From NCBI GenBank assembly GCA_965153455.1, contig OZ234495.1:21386875-21450874 (forward strand): a stretch of DNA of 64,000 bases, given 5' to 3'. A program made the translations under genes and the position numbers. Positions 11,666-23,739 of the stretch are shown here, piece by piece (positions within the stretch are counted from its first letter, which is position 1; every line of letters starts with the position of its first letter). The notes beneath the pieces are model-generated. The model ran no database searches. It was given only the letters and a program-made list of their open reading frames with translations, and was not told the DNA's origin. This DNA comes from Sphagnum compactum (taxonomy: Eukaryota; Bryophyta; Sphagnopsida; Sphagnales).

Positions 11666-12026
11666 CGGCCACAGTGAACCAGCACCCACCAGTGCACCAT
11701 CCACTGGATGCCTGTTATTACTTGGGTGAACCTCAACTGAGTCGATATCTGGTTTCACCTTGGTAATCAATTCTGTAGGAAATAGGTCTCATATATAGGT
11801 AGATAGGTTTTTAATAGGTATCTACTAGGTAAGTAAATGGTTTATAGTTTATACATAGGTAAGTGCTTGTTTACCTGTTTTACAAAGCAGGTTGTTAGTA
11901 GGTAGGTAGCAACTGAGCTAACCGCCATGGTTAGCTAGGGAACTAGAACCCAACAGAAAATTGTTTCCTGACTACTTACCATCCATCCTTCATTATGCAC
12001 TGGTAGGTGCTGGTTCACTGTGGCCG
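11666..12026. mobile_element. Intact non-autonomous DNA transposon (MITE), 361 bp
   Basis: The ends form 31-bp terminal inverted repeats matching at 30 of 31 positions (11666-11696, starting CGGCCACAGTGAACCAGCAC, and 11996-12026 in reverse complement). The flanks read TGACAAGA on the left and TGACAAGT on the right, an 8-bp target duplication with one mismatch, the size made by hAT elements. The inside has no coding capacity and is built of CTAGGTAAGT/GGTAGGTAG words. This copy defines the ends of the dispersed family seen as fragments at 8.0, 8.45, 11.2 and 31.8 kb. Superfamily assignment is inference from the duplication size. Confidence 0.82.
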
Positions 12027-14193
12027 TGACAAGTATTCATAATCATTCATCATATTGAAGCTATCTGAGACTTACATGGATCAAGCTTCACAAATTTTAA
12101 TGTTCTTAATATTCCAACGCAACAACTACATATGCTATATGGCCATTTGCCCCTGACCAACTACCCATCAAACTTCAAAAAGAAATAGAAGACCCACTGG
12201 AATTTTATAGCTGCTGTGGCCACAATATGGAGACTCCCAGAAGAAAAATAGGCGAAACCAGCTGAGCCTCTTGTCTGAAGCAGAAACAAACAAACTCTGC
12301 AGTTGAATACTCCATCAATCCTGCAATTGTGTCCAACTGAGTTTCATAGCGTTCCTGAGTCTCATTATGTTATCTTCCACTGGGCGTACTGTTCATTGGG
12401 AAATACCTCCCATGAAAAGGATCTGGCAACCATTTACACAATGAACCCCCACTATTCCACATAGATTTTGGGGTTCTTCCTGTGCTGGTCGTCAGATCCT
12501 TCTGGGCTAGAAGACAACAGGCCCTCTCCTTCACCAGACTCACCTGCGCATAGCCATGGGTGCACATGTCCTGGCATCTGTTTCTTATCTGCAAGCTAAG
12601 GCACACAGTCATCACCAAGGCCACTTGTGAGCATCCTTGAAAGAAAACACTGCATTCTGGCTTGCCATAGTTTTTCTATGTCTTCATAATAACAACTATT
12701 TCAACTGAGACTAGTATTGCAAGTCCCCAGGTTCATAGTTCATATCAGTGTTACCCGGTTTCAGATGTTCTGTGGCGTTCCAGGTCCATGCCTCAAGAAT
12801 GGGCCCCAAGGTCTATATAGGAGAAGACCTGCCCAAGGTCAAGCAGGTCTCTCTAAGACCCAGCCCCAAATCCAGTCCAGGAAAAGTCGAGGTCCAGAAG
12901 ATCCAACCCTAGAACCAAACAACAATTCATTTTGACTAGGTTTGGATCTTTTGTTTAGGTAGGGTTTTTGTTTTTTTAGGATTGTGCTTCACAGTTGAGA
13001 GGCACCAACTGGAGCTTCAAGCTTTCGATGGATTAGAGGTGGAGCTTTTGTGCAGATTGAGTGGATTAGGATGGGGTAGTCTCCTAAGTCTTTGGCTCAA
13101 GTGTTCATTTTTATCTAATTGAAACAGTTGTCCTTTTGTTGCTCCCTAATGTGTTTTTGGTTTTGTCATTGTTTGCTGACATAGAACAAATATGTGGTGG
13201 CATTAAAGGTGTTGTTCAACAATGAGTTACAACAACTGCACATCGAGCATTAGTTGCAATGTGAAATTGAAATTCATCTTATCTCTGGCATCCTAATATT
13301 TTGTGCTTATATGGTTACTTCAACAACCAAGTACTATGTTACAACTTCTATTTATTTTCCTTTGTGCAATTCATCAACATTCTCAAATGTTACTTCCTTG
13401 TTCAACATTGACATATTTTTTAGACGCCTTTCATATTCCAATGTTGTACATTCACATGCTCCTTCACCTAAAGGTAGTTCTTCCTATTGGTGAAACCAAC
13501 ATCACACATTCAAGTAGGACACACAACAAAAAGATATGAAGTATCCTCTCCAATGTGGATTACAATATCCATCTACTTTGACAATTTAGTTTTTTCTCAT
13601 TCGAGAAGTTTCAAATCAAGGTTTCTATTATAATTATGGTATTAGTTTCTAATTTACTTCCATAGAATTAGTCCCCTCACAATTGTATGAAGTTGGTGAA
13701 ATCATGTGGTTATAGGAATTCTACAATCTTCAAGATTCATATGGCGAGTTATTGGGCAACTTAAAGTTACAAAGTTAGGTCAAGTTGACAAGAAGAACTC
13801 AATCATTATATGCCACTTGGAATTTGGACTTAAGAAATTGAACTTAAGGAAATTGGACATATGTTTGAAAGTATGATTTTTGGAATCAACATGTGCAATG
13901 TGCATACCATTGTCCTTAAATTTTATTGAAAATCCCACTTTAGTAAGAATTGATTTTCATCTTTTCATTTTTGTATTATAGTCCTTGCAATTACAAGTCC
14001 TAGTTGTAGATCTTGATATCTACATTTCATGAAATACTTGACTCAAGAAAAAACTTGATTTTTTTGTTGCAAACATATTAAGGTTTTATCATGTTGAAGT
14101 TATTGGATTTTTGGAAAATCGATTTGGGGAGGAGCTATGTTGTTAATCTCAATAGCAAAATTGTGTGCCTAGTGAAATTCACTTACCATATAT
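12027..14193. other. Gene-free stretch
   Basis: No recognisable protein family or RNA gene on either strand. Composition changes near 13.0 kb from mixed to strongly AT-rich. Open frames are short and lack motifs. Confidence 0.4.
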
Positions 14194-14517
14194 AGTACCT
14201 TTACCATTTCGACAACAAACTGTTGAATAATTATTTTAATTTGAAATTTTAATTTCGGCACCTAGTTTTTTTAATTCTGAAATTTTTGGCAAGTAATGAT
14301 TATAGAAAATAATAAACAAGGTTTTGGCAATGTTATGCAATAGTCTAATGTGTCTATACTAATTCAATTTTAAGTCACTGTCATGGAAGGTCTACGATTC
14401 AAATCTTGAAAATTAAACTTTTAGATTTTAAAAATTTCAACACAAATAATGAATAGTTTTTTTTAAGTTCGGCAAAATGAGAAATAATTTAATTTATGCC
14501 GAAATGATAAAGGTATT
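14194..14517 (+). mobile_element. TIR-flanked element with a tRNA-like core
   Basis: Left end AGTACCTTTACCATTTCGAC and right end, in reverse complement, TAATACCTTTATCATTTCGGC form imperfect inverted repeats. Between them lie a stretch that could be an A box (GCAATAGTCTAATGTGTC, about 14337) and a B-box-like ACGATTCAAATC (about 14393). The interior aligns by eye with 44360-44650. No coding capacity. Confidence 0.6.
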
Positions 14518-16139
14518 ACAGTAGTATATTTCTTTGTTTTGTGTCACTTTGTTTCTAGGTCTTGTGTGTTATGCATGGTCGCTTTAATTGTCATTATGGA
14601 GACAAGTAGGTGGTCCAAATGTCCTTGCATCAAATTTGAACAAACTTCTAAAAACTATAGAAATTTTTTTGGAACATGAATTGTTGTTGATCATAGTTGA
14701 AAAATTATGTGGTGAATGAAGCACAACACATTAATTGTCTCATTGTACTACAATATATATTCCTCTTGATATTTCTTGAATTTTATAGTATGGATTGGAT
14801 TTGGACATACTTCTTGTTAGTCATGTCTTCACAGCTAGTAGTAGTAGGCACAAATAAATTATTACCCTAATATTAACAATATGTTCATGGGCAAGTTCTT
14901 ATATTTATTTTTATGTGAACAAAGTGCTCTCGTTGATTATGTGTCATGTATTTCTAATTCAAAACTTACAATGGGGTGTATATGGATCTCTTGAGGATGA
15001 TACTATTGAAAATTGCATATATATGTTGTTTACTTCATGACATGGACTTGTAGCTTTGGACAGCATACTAAAAACACCTTTTTATCTCACATGTTTCGTA
15101 AATGTACAAATTATAACCTCCCAAAGGCTATTTTCTTGTTTATCTATTTGAACTTTATGTTTACAATCTTACTTTGACAAGATGTTTAGTTGTTTTTCTT
15201 ACATTATTTGAAGATCATGTCATAAAAAGTTTTAAAGACTTAAGGTAAACCTTTGAGGAGATAGAAGGAACTTTGAAGATGTAACTTTTAAAGGAGATAA
15301 AAAAATATGGATGGTTGAAAAACTTGGATTGAGTTAATTGAATTTGGAGAATTCAAAATGAACAAGCTTGAAGCCCTTTTTGTAATAGTTTGGAATATTT
15401 ATGTTTGGTAGTGTGTTTATTGATGTGTGGGAGTTAATGTATGTTATTCTTGTTCTTAATTTGTTCACTACATGTTTAATAAACTTAACAAAGGAAAGGG
15501 TGAAGGAGTTTGTGCACAAGATCAAAAACATGAAAACAAAAGAAAGAAAACAAAGATTAAAGATTTAGAAAAAAAGTGTAGATGGACCTTCATTTTAAGT
15601 ACTTAATTAGTGTGAGGTGTAGGTAATGGAAGTGGTATAAAGTAGTGTTGTGCAGTTACCTAGGTAGTTTAATTACCCGAGCTCAATTTTAATTTTGATT
15701 ATGAAGAACCTACCTATAATTAAAACGAGGTTTAAGAATCAGCTAAAATTAGAACAAGGCGAATTTGTAGATTATAAAACTAGGAGAAAATCAACCCCCC
15801 TATTCACAAAAGTTCATGTACTGGCACCAAAACCATATCCAAATCTGATTCCACAACTAGCCTAAAACCAAATCCAAACTGAATTTTTTTTCAAAATATT
15901 TGTTATGATTTCAACTACTTTCTAGGGTTTAAGGTTTGTGGCTTATGGGCTTAATGTTGCTTTTCATTTATTGTTTTTTGTGTTGCTCAACTTGCTTCAA
16001 GCTTCTTGCTGATGTTGTTTAATTCAAGCTTGTTTTTAATGTTTAACTTGCTTCAAGTTTCTTTAAGCTTGAAGCTTCCTTCTAGTGTTCAGCTTACTTC
16101 AAACTTCTTCAAACTTCTTTTAAAGTATGTTGTTTACCA
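14518..16139. other. Gene-free AT-rich stretch
   Basis: No gene recognised. Segment 15640-15910 has the TACCTAGGTAGTT word next to GGTTTAAG/AACCAAA-type low-complexity sequence, a pairing also seen at 41.0-41.4 kb. From about 15960 short CTTGCTTCAAG[CT]TTCTT units repeat as a prelude to the minisatellite. Confidence 0.4.
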
Positions 16140-16870
16140 ACTTGGTCTTCTTCCTAACTGTGATGTTGTTCGTGATCACCATTGACTTGATCCTTTTCCT
16201 CATCATGATGTTCTTATCGACCTTGAAGTTTTTTTTTTGTATTGTTTGGCAATGGTAGTTGTTGTCATGGTGCTAGTCACATCAAGTTTGTCATCATTAC
16301 AATGGTGAACATTATTGTTTTTTATTCAGTGAATTGCTCTTGGTCCTCTTCCTGGTTGTGATGTTGTTCGTGATCACCCTGGCCTTGGTCTTCATCATCC
16401 TTGTGATGTTATCATGATCACCTTAGTCCTTGTCCTCTTTTTCATCATGACGATGTTCGTGATTGCCTTATTTTAGGTCCTATTCCTGGCCATGATGACA
16501 TTTGTGATTGCCTTGGTCGAGGTCCTCTTCTTTTTCGTGATGTTGTTCGTGATCACTCTAGTCCTATTTTTTCTCTTTATATTATTTGTAATCACCTTGG
16601 TCCTAACCCATTTCCTCATGATGATGATGTTCGTGATTGCCCTAATCATGGTCCTCTTTCTCATCATGATGTTGTTCATGATCATTTTTGTTTTGGTCAT
16701 CTTCTTCCTCATGATGTTATTTTGTGATCACCTTGGTCCTAGTCTTCTTCCTTGTTGTGATGTTGTTTGTGATCACCTTGGTCTTACTCCTCTTTTTCAT
16801 CATGATGTTTTTCATGATCACCCTAGTCTTGGTCCTCTTCCTAATCCTGATGTTATTTGCGATTAGCCTG
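16140..16870. repeat. Minisatellite, 45-bp unit, imperfect
   Basis: Unit contains CTTGGTCCTAGTC, CTTCCTCATCATGATGTT and GTTCGTGATCAC. The last three units (16728-16862) are each exactly 45 bp; earlier ones vary. Because 45 is a multiple of three, long frames are open on both strands and give 15-residue hydrophobic periods on the plus strand (LVLVFFLVVMLFVIT type) and Lys/Arg/Met-rich repeats on the minus strand. These frames look like a by-product of the repeat, not proteins. The array abuts the transposase relic that follows. Confidence 0.82.
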
Positions 16871-17204
16871 GTATTAAGGTTTAAGGCTATGGAAGACTTG
16901 TTAGTTCACCTTGAAAAGATGATTTACCTTAATGAACCTGAATTGGAGGTTGATCAATGTGGTTCTGCATCAATTTCTAATGCAATTGTAAGTACCACCC
17001 CAACAAAAACATTTACAACCAGGGATGTTGTGCAACCTTAAGTTTTACTAACTAATCAAAAAGATTTTTGGAAAACTAAAATCCACATTGCCACATCTTG
17101 GGGTTTTATTTGCACCTATTAAAACATCTTTATCAAAATAACTCTAATTTTAACCTTTTTTACTGATTGATGTGTGTTTTTTGTTATCATGTTGCCTCGA
17201 TTGT

Positions 17205-18770
17205 AGGATTAAAAAAGGGCATCATAACCTACAAAACAACAAATGGGATTTCTAAAATACGAAAGCATTTTGAAATTATGCATTAGCAAGTGTGGGCTAA
17301 ATGGATTGAACGACAAAAAAATGGTTTTGGAAGTAAATGAAGTACTAGCAAAACATGGGTTCAATTTTCAACTTATTTCACATGTCAAAGATGAAGGGGT
17401 AATCTTTCAACCATGACCCAAGCTTGGACTTCCATTGTTTCATGTGAAAAGTTGGGTTTGGCACATCCATTTGTGGGGTCATGTTGGGGGCATGCTATGT
17501 TTAAATGTTGTCAATATGCCACTAATGATTTTTAAGTTTGTGTTGGTCTAACCATTATTTCCATCAAGGAAACACAATCTATTTTGTAGAAAATTATCAC
17601 TAGGACCAAAAAAGTGAGAAGGGCCAATATGATGGCACAAAACATGTTTGCATAGTGATGTGCCCCCAAGAAAGCTCAAGATTTTAGTCAAAATTAAGTT
17701 TGCTTCCAAAGTCATTTTGTTTCAAGAGATTTTGGAATTCAAGCACACTATTGCCTTATGTTATGGACGACAACAATCCTTGGCACTTCAAGGCCATGTG
17801 CCAAGTCCACAAGTTTGGGCTATAACCCAAGTTGTTGTAAATACTTTGGGTCCCGTGGTTCAACAATGTGTTGAACCAAAGCTAAGGTTATTGGTACTTT
17901 TTGATGTACTTGTTTCATCAATCTCCCTAGTCTACCAAATGTAGTCGGGTTGTTGTAGACTTGATTATGGTGAAATCCAAAATTTAGATGATGATTTCCA
18001 AATCTTAACATGCATGCAAAAATAGGTGATAATAGTTTTAGAACCTTTCCTTTCCTTCATGTTTTATTTTCAACCTAGCAAAGTTCATAACATGTTGACA
18101 TTGATGCTAGATCCCCAATACAAGTGGTTAGGAATGGTCATTCAATATGTTAGCAAGCAAAGGGTTCCAAATTGTAAATGAATATGATAGAGAGGTATCA
18201 TTCCCGCTCCTCCTTTGTGCACACAAGATCCTAAACCCTACTAATGCAAATGAAAGAAGCATTGACATGTAGTTTTGCATCCCATAGTTCCCAATCTACA
18301 AGTTCGTATGATGTCATGGAAAGTGATGATGATATGGCACTACTAGTGGTGAAAGAACAACTAACATTTTAGGACCAAGAAAGTCAATCAAAAGGAATGC
18401 AAATTGGCATGGAGGACCTAGAAAGTCAATCAAAAGGAATCCATTGGCATGGTGGAGAACACATGAAGCACATTTTTCCTATGTTGGGTTTGTAGCCCCA
18501 CAAATCTTCGAGATTGTGGGATTTCATATTGAGGTAGAAAAAGTCTTTAGTATTGTAGGTGTTTGCACAAACCTACAATGATTTCGTTTGGGCATGGATA
18601 ATCTTCAAATGTTTATAACCATCTACAAAAATTGGTTTGATGATACATGTGTTGGTGGTTTTCCATCATCCATGGAAAAATTCATGGAAACAGAAGAAAT
18701 TATAATGGATGAGAATGAGGATGCATCAATTGGGCCTTTGGATATGGACGAAAGCAACTATAGGGTTTAG
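17205..18770 (+). pseudogene. hAT-superfamily transposase relic, frameshifted and deleted
   Basis: Read across frames in order: a BED-finger-like remnant (KGIITYKTTNG..KIRKH near 17215-17290); then at 17390 VKDEG; at 17500 MFKCCQYATND; at 17660-17800 PPRKLKILVKIKFASKV and a YGRQ..LQ..VP.PQVWAI segment; at 18090 KVHNMLTLMLDPQYKWLGM; and at 18480-18770 the dimerisation region with GFVAPQIFEIVGFHIEVEK, LGMDNLQMFITIYKNWFDD and DENED. Stops and frameshifts interrupt every block, and the central part between the finger and VKDEG is missing. Known for the family: cut-and-paste transposase with C-terminal dimerisation. The relic shares its motif set with the one at 33.3-35.3 kb, so both come from the same lineage. 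Confidence 0.82.
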
Positions 18771-21526
18771 GCAAGTTTTGTTTCTTTCATCTTTCAAGTT
18801 TTTTTTTTCTCTCCAAGTTTAATGTTTGTGTTCATCAAAGGTGATATAAACAACTTGTCGTTTTTTTTGTTGTCATAGATCTTTGGAATGATGTGTGAAA
18901 CAAGGTTGTTGCTTTAGGTTTCCCAAACCCCAAACCCTAAGATGTGATGTGATGAAATCAAAATAATGTTAGGTTTCAATTTTTCTTTATTTATTCTTTG
19001 ATATGCCACTTTGCATGAGTTTTCTTGGCATCTTAAATTATAGCAAAGTTAGGGCATAATGGGGGGGGGGGGGGGGGGGGGCAATTTTTTTGGTTTTGGA
19101 GCAAGATGTCTAAAGGCACAAAGAAGGCATATTTTAGGTATTATCATGGGTTGTTTTAGGTTTTTTTGGGTTAGGCAAATTTGGGGGTTATTTTGGAGTA
19201 AAGAGAGTGTCCATCAAGGGTTTTTGAGGTGGTGATTTTGAGGGGTTATATTTGGGGGTTGGTTGGGAATTCACTTGGGAGTGTTTGCAAGTTACATTCA
19301 AGAATGCTAAGATGTCCCAATTGGAAATTGGCATATAAGCACATGAGATGAAAGAACATGAAACCAATTAACATAAAAAATGGTTATGATCCATTAGTAA
19401 TGTAGTCTAGGGTAGGTTAAGTTGGTGAAAGTAGGTTAAATTGACTTCATTTGGCCTTCTCAAAACTTTGTAATAAACTAACTTGTTTTTGGAATTAAAA
19501 TTCCTTATTTACATTCCTTTCAATGATGTTTTTCATTTTGAAATCTAACCGAAGGTTAACAAGAACCTACTCTAACCTACCTAAGATCAAAAACCAATCT
19601 ATTTTGAAATAACCCTATAACCAAAATTAGAACCAACCTTGACATTGAAAAACTAGAATTAAATTAAACTAGGTCCCATTTTCATAAAAATAAAAAACCT
19701 ATCCAAAGCTAGAATTGGCCCTATAAGTTTTTTGGGAACCAAAACCAAAGGTTCCTTCTAAAACCCAAGAACCGCATAACACTGGTATAGAAGTAAAGCA
19801 AATGAGGGACATGTAGGAGGTGGGAACAAGAAGTAGGGAAGGGAAAACCATGGCTACAACTAAGTAATCCCACCCAACTCAACACTCCCATCTTGGATTT
19901 TAGTTCAAATGTTGCATTTAATGTGGCGCAAAGGGAGAAATTTTGTTTAGTTGCTAGGGAAGTGTAGGTTTGGTTTATTTTTGTTATAACCCTTCTAGTA
20001 GTAAAGGAGTGGAAAAGGACAATGAATAGTAAAATTCGGTTGGTGATAAACTTTGCAATTGTTGGATGTTCCTTTCTTAAATACTAAGCCTCCTAAAGGC
20101 ATGAGTGCATGCCCTTATGATAATTTGTTTATTGACAGATTGAACCACCTTGTGACCTAGGAAACCAATTGATTTTCTTATTTGTTTACCACTTGTCTAA
20201 CAAAATGGCTTTTGCATGTGTAATAATGAATGTTTTGTTTTGGCCTACTACCAAATGAAACCCATTGATTATACTTTGACATGTGTTTTTTCATTTTCAT
20301 GTACTTTATAATCTCTTTGAATTACCTAGCCACCTAAACTTTTAGTTCTTTGTGATTAATTAGTAGAGAACACCATCAAACCTCACCTTTGGGATTCATG
20401 TTTTGGCTTCAATATCAACAATTTTTTTGGCTTTCATGTTGTGGGTTGATAAAGCATTTGTATTTATCTTGCTAATATGGATTGTTAACACAATGGGTTT
20501 GCCCAAGGGGCCCAAGCGAATGTTGCCTAGGATTGTAAATTGTCTTGGTTACATATAGATAATATCATCAACCTTTAAACAACACACAATTGTAGCACAT
20601 TTTGGTAGCATGTGTCCATGCAAGTCCTACTTTTGACATGCATTATCATGACCTTGGCTTTGGGGGTCCAAGCATGATAAAAGGAGGCAAGGGCATTTAA
20701 GACTACATTTGACATGTTGAGTTCATGTGTTGGTTTATTAAATTAGTTATTTTTTTTTTCATGTAAATATCCAAACTTCACATTGATTTTGAGACCAAAT
20801 ATGACCCATAATATTTTAATATTTAATTTTATTTCATTAAACCTTACATCACAAATTTAAAATATCACAAAATTTCAATAGAATCCATGTGAAAATTGTA
20901 AAAAATATGTCTGTGCAAAATTCATGGGTTTCAAAGTGTAAACATGGCATGAAAAATACATATATTACTTTTATATAAATGATGTGTCTTTTTTACTTGT
21001 TATGTTTTGATGTGAAACAGATACAATTTACATTTTAACTAAATCCATGCAATTAACGTGATGTAATTTTGGATAAGACTATGCAATTTTGTGTATTAAA
21101 CATGAACATTCATGTATGTCATTTAAAAACAATGTTTCATCCATTTATATATTTAAGATATTGAATATGTACAAATATCATTCATATTAACCATAACATG
21201 AAATTCGTGTGATTTTTGTATGAACTTATGTAAATCAGATTTCGCACGAAATTTGTACAAACCTATGAAGCTTTGTAAGTTTGTGATGTATATTATACTA
21301 AAATGTATAACTTTGTTTTTAACCATGATAAAGAATTGTGGATAATTTCAATTGTTAAATACATTCAAAAATCAAAATCAAAAGCCCAATGCATGTAATT
21401 TAAAAAAAATGATTAAACTCCTATGGCTCGAGTCCTGTCCTTGTGGGGTGAAAGGATGGTACAATGGACCAAAAAAATATCCTATTTAAGATCTAGTCTT
21501 AAATATGGAATTTTTTAACATTAACA
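18771..21526. other. Gene-free stretch
   Basis: No gene recognised. It holds the 21-base G run at 19061-19081 and an AACCAAAACC-type low-complexity tract at 19540-19790. The rest is AT-rich unique-looking DNA. Confidence 0.4.
19061..19081. repeat. Homopolymer: 21 G
   Basis: Uninterrupted G run followed by GCAATTTTTTTGG. Length of such a run is prone to sequencing and assembly error. Confidence 0.9.
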
Positions 21527-21720
21527 CACTACAACAAAATGTGTCCTAGTTCATTCTAGGTTTTATTAGATTTTGAGTGAATTTGGACATTTTTACCTAG
21601 TGAAATTGTTTAACCCCCTAGTGAACAAGGACCAGTTGCTACGGACAATGAATTATTTCACTAGTACCTAGTGAAACAAAGTTACTATCAAATGAAATAC
21701 AAATTTATCCAAGCCATTCA
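21527..21720 (+). mobile_element. CACTA-like terminus, second copy
   Basis: Starts CACTACAACAAAATGTGTCC, the same terminal word as the element at 39457. It continues with GATTTTGAGTGAATTTGG and CTAGTGAACAAGGACCAGTTG, words shared with that element. I did not find a matching right end, so the extent is approximate. Confidence 0.5.
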
Positions 21721-21964
21721 CTTGCTAGTTAATTAACTAGCCATCATGGAAATCAATTAAAATTAAATTACTTAATATATAATATTATTGATAATTTCAT
21801 GATTTTTAACCTATGATTTATTGACACGTATCACTACAAAAGCTAGGTTAAAATCCTAACCTATGTAAGTAGGCCACGTAATCAACCTAGGCACCTAATC
21901 TTAAGAAAATAGATAGGAGAATATTCGGTCAACTTACCATTGTTGACCACACACAACACCATTC

Positions 21965-22030
21965 ATGAGGTTTGATCCCTTGACCTTTTGAATGAAGGCA
22001 AACACCCTTACCATTAAACCACCCCACTTG
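21965..22030 (-). mobile_element. SINE-like tRNA-related segment
   Basis: On the minus strand it reads GTGGGGTGGTTTAATGGTAA, an A-box-like start, and about 35 nt later GGGATCAAACCTCATGAA, a B-box-like element. Spacing and order fit a tRNA-derived RNA polymerase III promoter. It does not fold as a functional tRNA. The 3' end of any SINE is not evident. Confidence 0.45.
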
Positions 22031-22329
22031 TTGTGTTAATATGTTACATTACATTCTATTTATCAAATATTTCATTTAAAACATTACAAAAACATAAACT
22101 TTGAAAATTCACATCTTATTGAGATTTTGTTCAAATGAAATGATTCGAATTTATTATTTTTTTAAATTCAATAATGTACATAATTACATTCATTTCCTTT
22201 TGAAAATGTAAAATCATTTGAACAAATTTTTTTTGAATATCATTATTCAATAACATTTCAATGACCATTCTTTTGAAAAAAGAGAAGTTTAATAAATAAA
22301 TAAGATTTGTGTTAAAATAATAATACTAC

Positions 22330-23395
22330 CTATATATGCTAAGCTACTTTCAATTATTATATGGTTATTTTTCATTAATTTAAATTATTTCATCTTACAT
22401 TATTTACGACTATTTATGGCTATTCTTAATTATTTATGGCTATTCTATGTTATTTTTGTTATTGTAAATTATTTCATTTTAGGCTACTGGCAACTATTAT
22501 AAGTTATTTCATTTTAAGTTATTTTTTATTATGTGAGGTTATTATTAATTATTTTTGGCTATTGAAGGCTATTTCACCTTAAGTTACTTTTGTCTATTAT
22601 AGATTATTTCACCCTAGATTTTTTTTGGCAATCTTAAACAATTTTAATATATGATTATTAATTGGTCTTTTATTAGGGCTATTGGTGGTTATTAATGGTT
22701 ATTGCTACCTATTCTATTAGTGGTTATTAATGGTTATTTTATTAGTGGCTATCAATGGTTATTCTATTAATGGCTATTGGTGGTTATTCTATTAATGATT
22801 ATTAGTTGTTATTATATTGGTGGTTATTCTATTAATGGCTGTCGATGACTATTCTATGAATTACTATTGGTGACTATTTTATTAATGGCTATTGATGACT
22901 ATTATATGAATCACTATTGGTGACTATTTTATTAATGGCTATTGATGATTATTCTATGAATCACTATTGGTGGCTATTCTATGAATGGCTATTGGTGGCT
23001 ATTCTATTAATGACTATCAATGACTATTCTACGAATGACTATTGGTGGCTATTCTATTAATGGTTGTCGCTGATTATTCTATTAATGGCTATTGATGGAT
23101 ATTCTATTGATAAATATCGGTGTTTATTTATTGTTATTATATTAATGGCTATTAATGGTTATTCTATTAATGGTTATTATATTTAGTGACTATTGGTGGC
23201 TATTCTATTGGTGGATATTGGTGATTATTAGTGGTTATTATATTAGTGGCTATTCGTGCTTATTATATTCGTGGTTATTATATTAATGGCTACTAGTGAT
23301 TATTATATTAAAAACTATTAGTGGCTATTATATTAATGGCTCTTAGTGGCTATTATGTTAATGGCTATCATTGGTTATTATATTAATGGCCTGTG
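22330..23395. repeat. Long degenerate minisatellite of TATT-based words
   Basis: From about 22660 the sequence is made of variants of TATTCTATTAATGGC and TATTGGTGG[CT] with roughly 12-bp sub-units and 24-36-bp higher units. From 22330 to 22660 an older, looser form uses GGCTATT, AATTATTTCA and TTTTAAG. The plus strand is nearly free of C in the core. No coding capacity. Confidence 0.85.
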
Positions 23396-23739
23396 TGTTC
23401 AAAACATTCGACAATATGGTAGCTGTTATTCATAAATAGCTAACCAACCTTTAAAAAGTGATGACATAACAACGTCTGCATGTTAACATGAAAATCAACA
23501 AACATGGTGCTTTGTTTCATACATTCTTTATTGCAAGATTTTGATTCTGTAACTTGGGTTCTGTTCTGAATAGAAATGGCCTCCCAGGACCCATGCTCCA
23601 CAATAGGTAGTTGGAAAGGGTGAAGAATTCAGTTTCTTCCATCTTGGTGCAAAGTTTAAAACTTAGTTCATTACAACTAGACTGGTTATTACAAATAGCA
23701 TTTAATACAAAAAATCTATTTCATGAATTAGGACTCTAT

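Noticed and set aside
16473-16712. Lys/Arg/Met-rich 79-residue minus-strand frame
   Set aside because: It is the reverse reading of the 45-bp minisatellite; periodic composition, no motif.
22640-23395. Possible CRISPR-like or other spacer-repeat array
   Set aside because: Units are contiguous and variable without unique spacers; a eukaryotic minisatellite.
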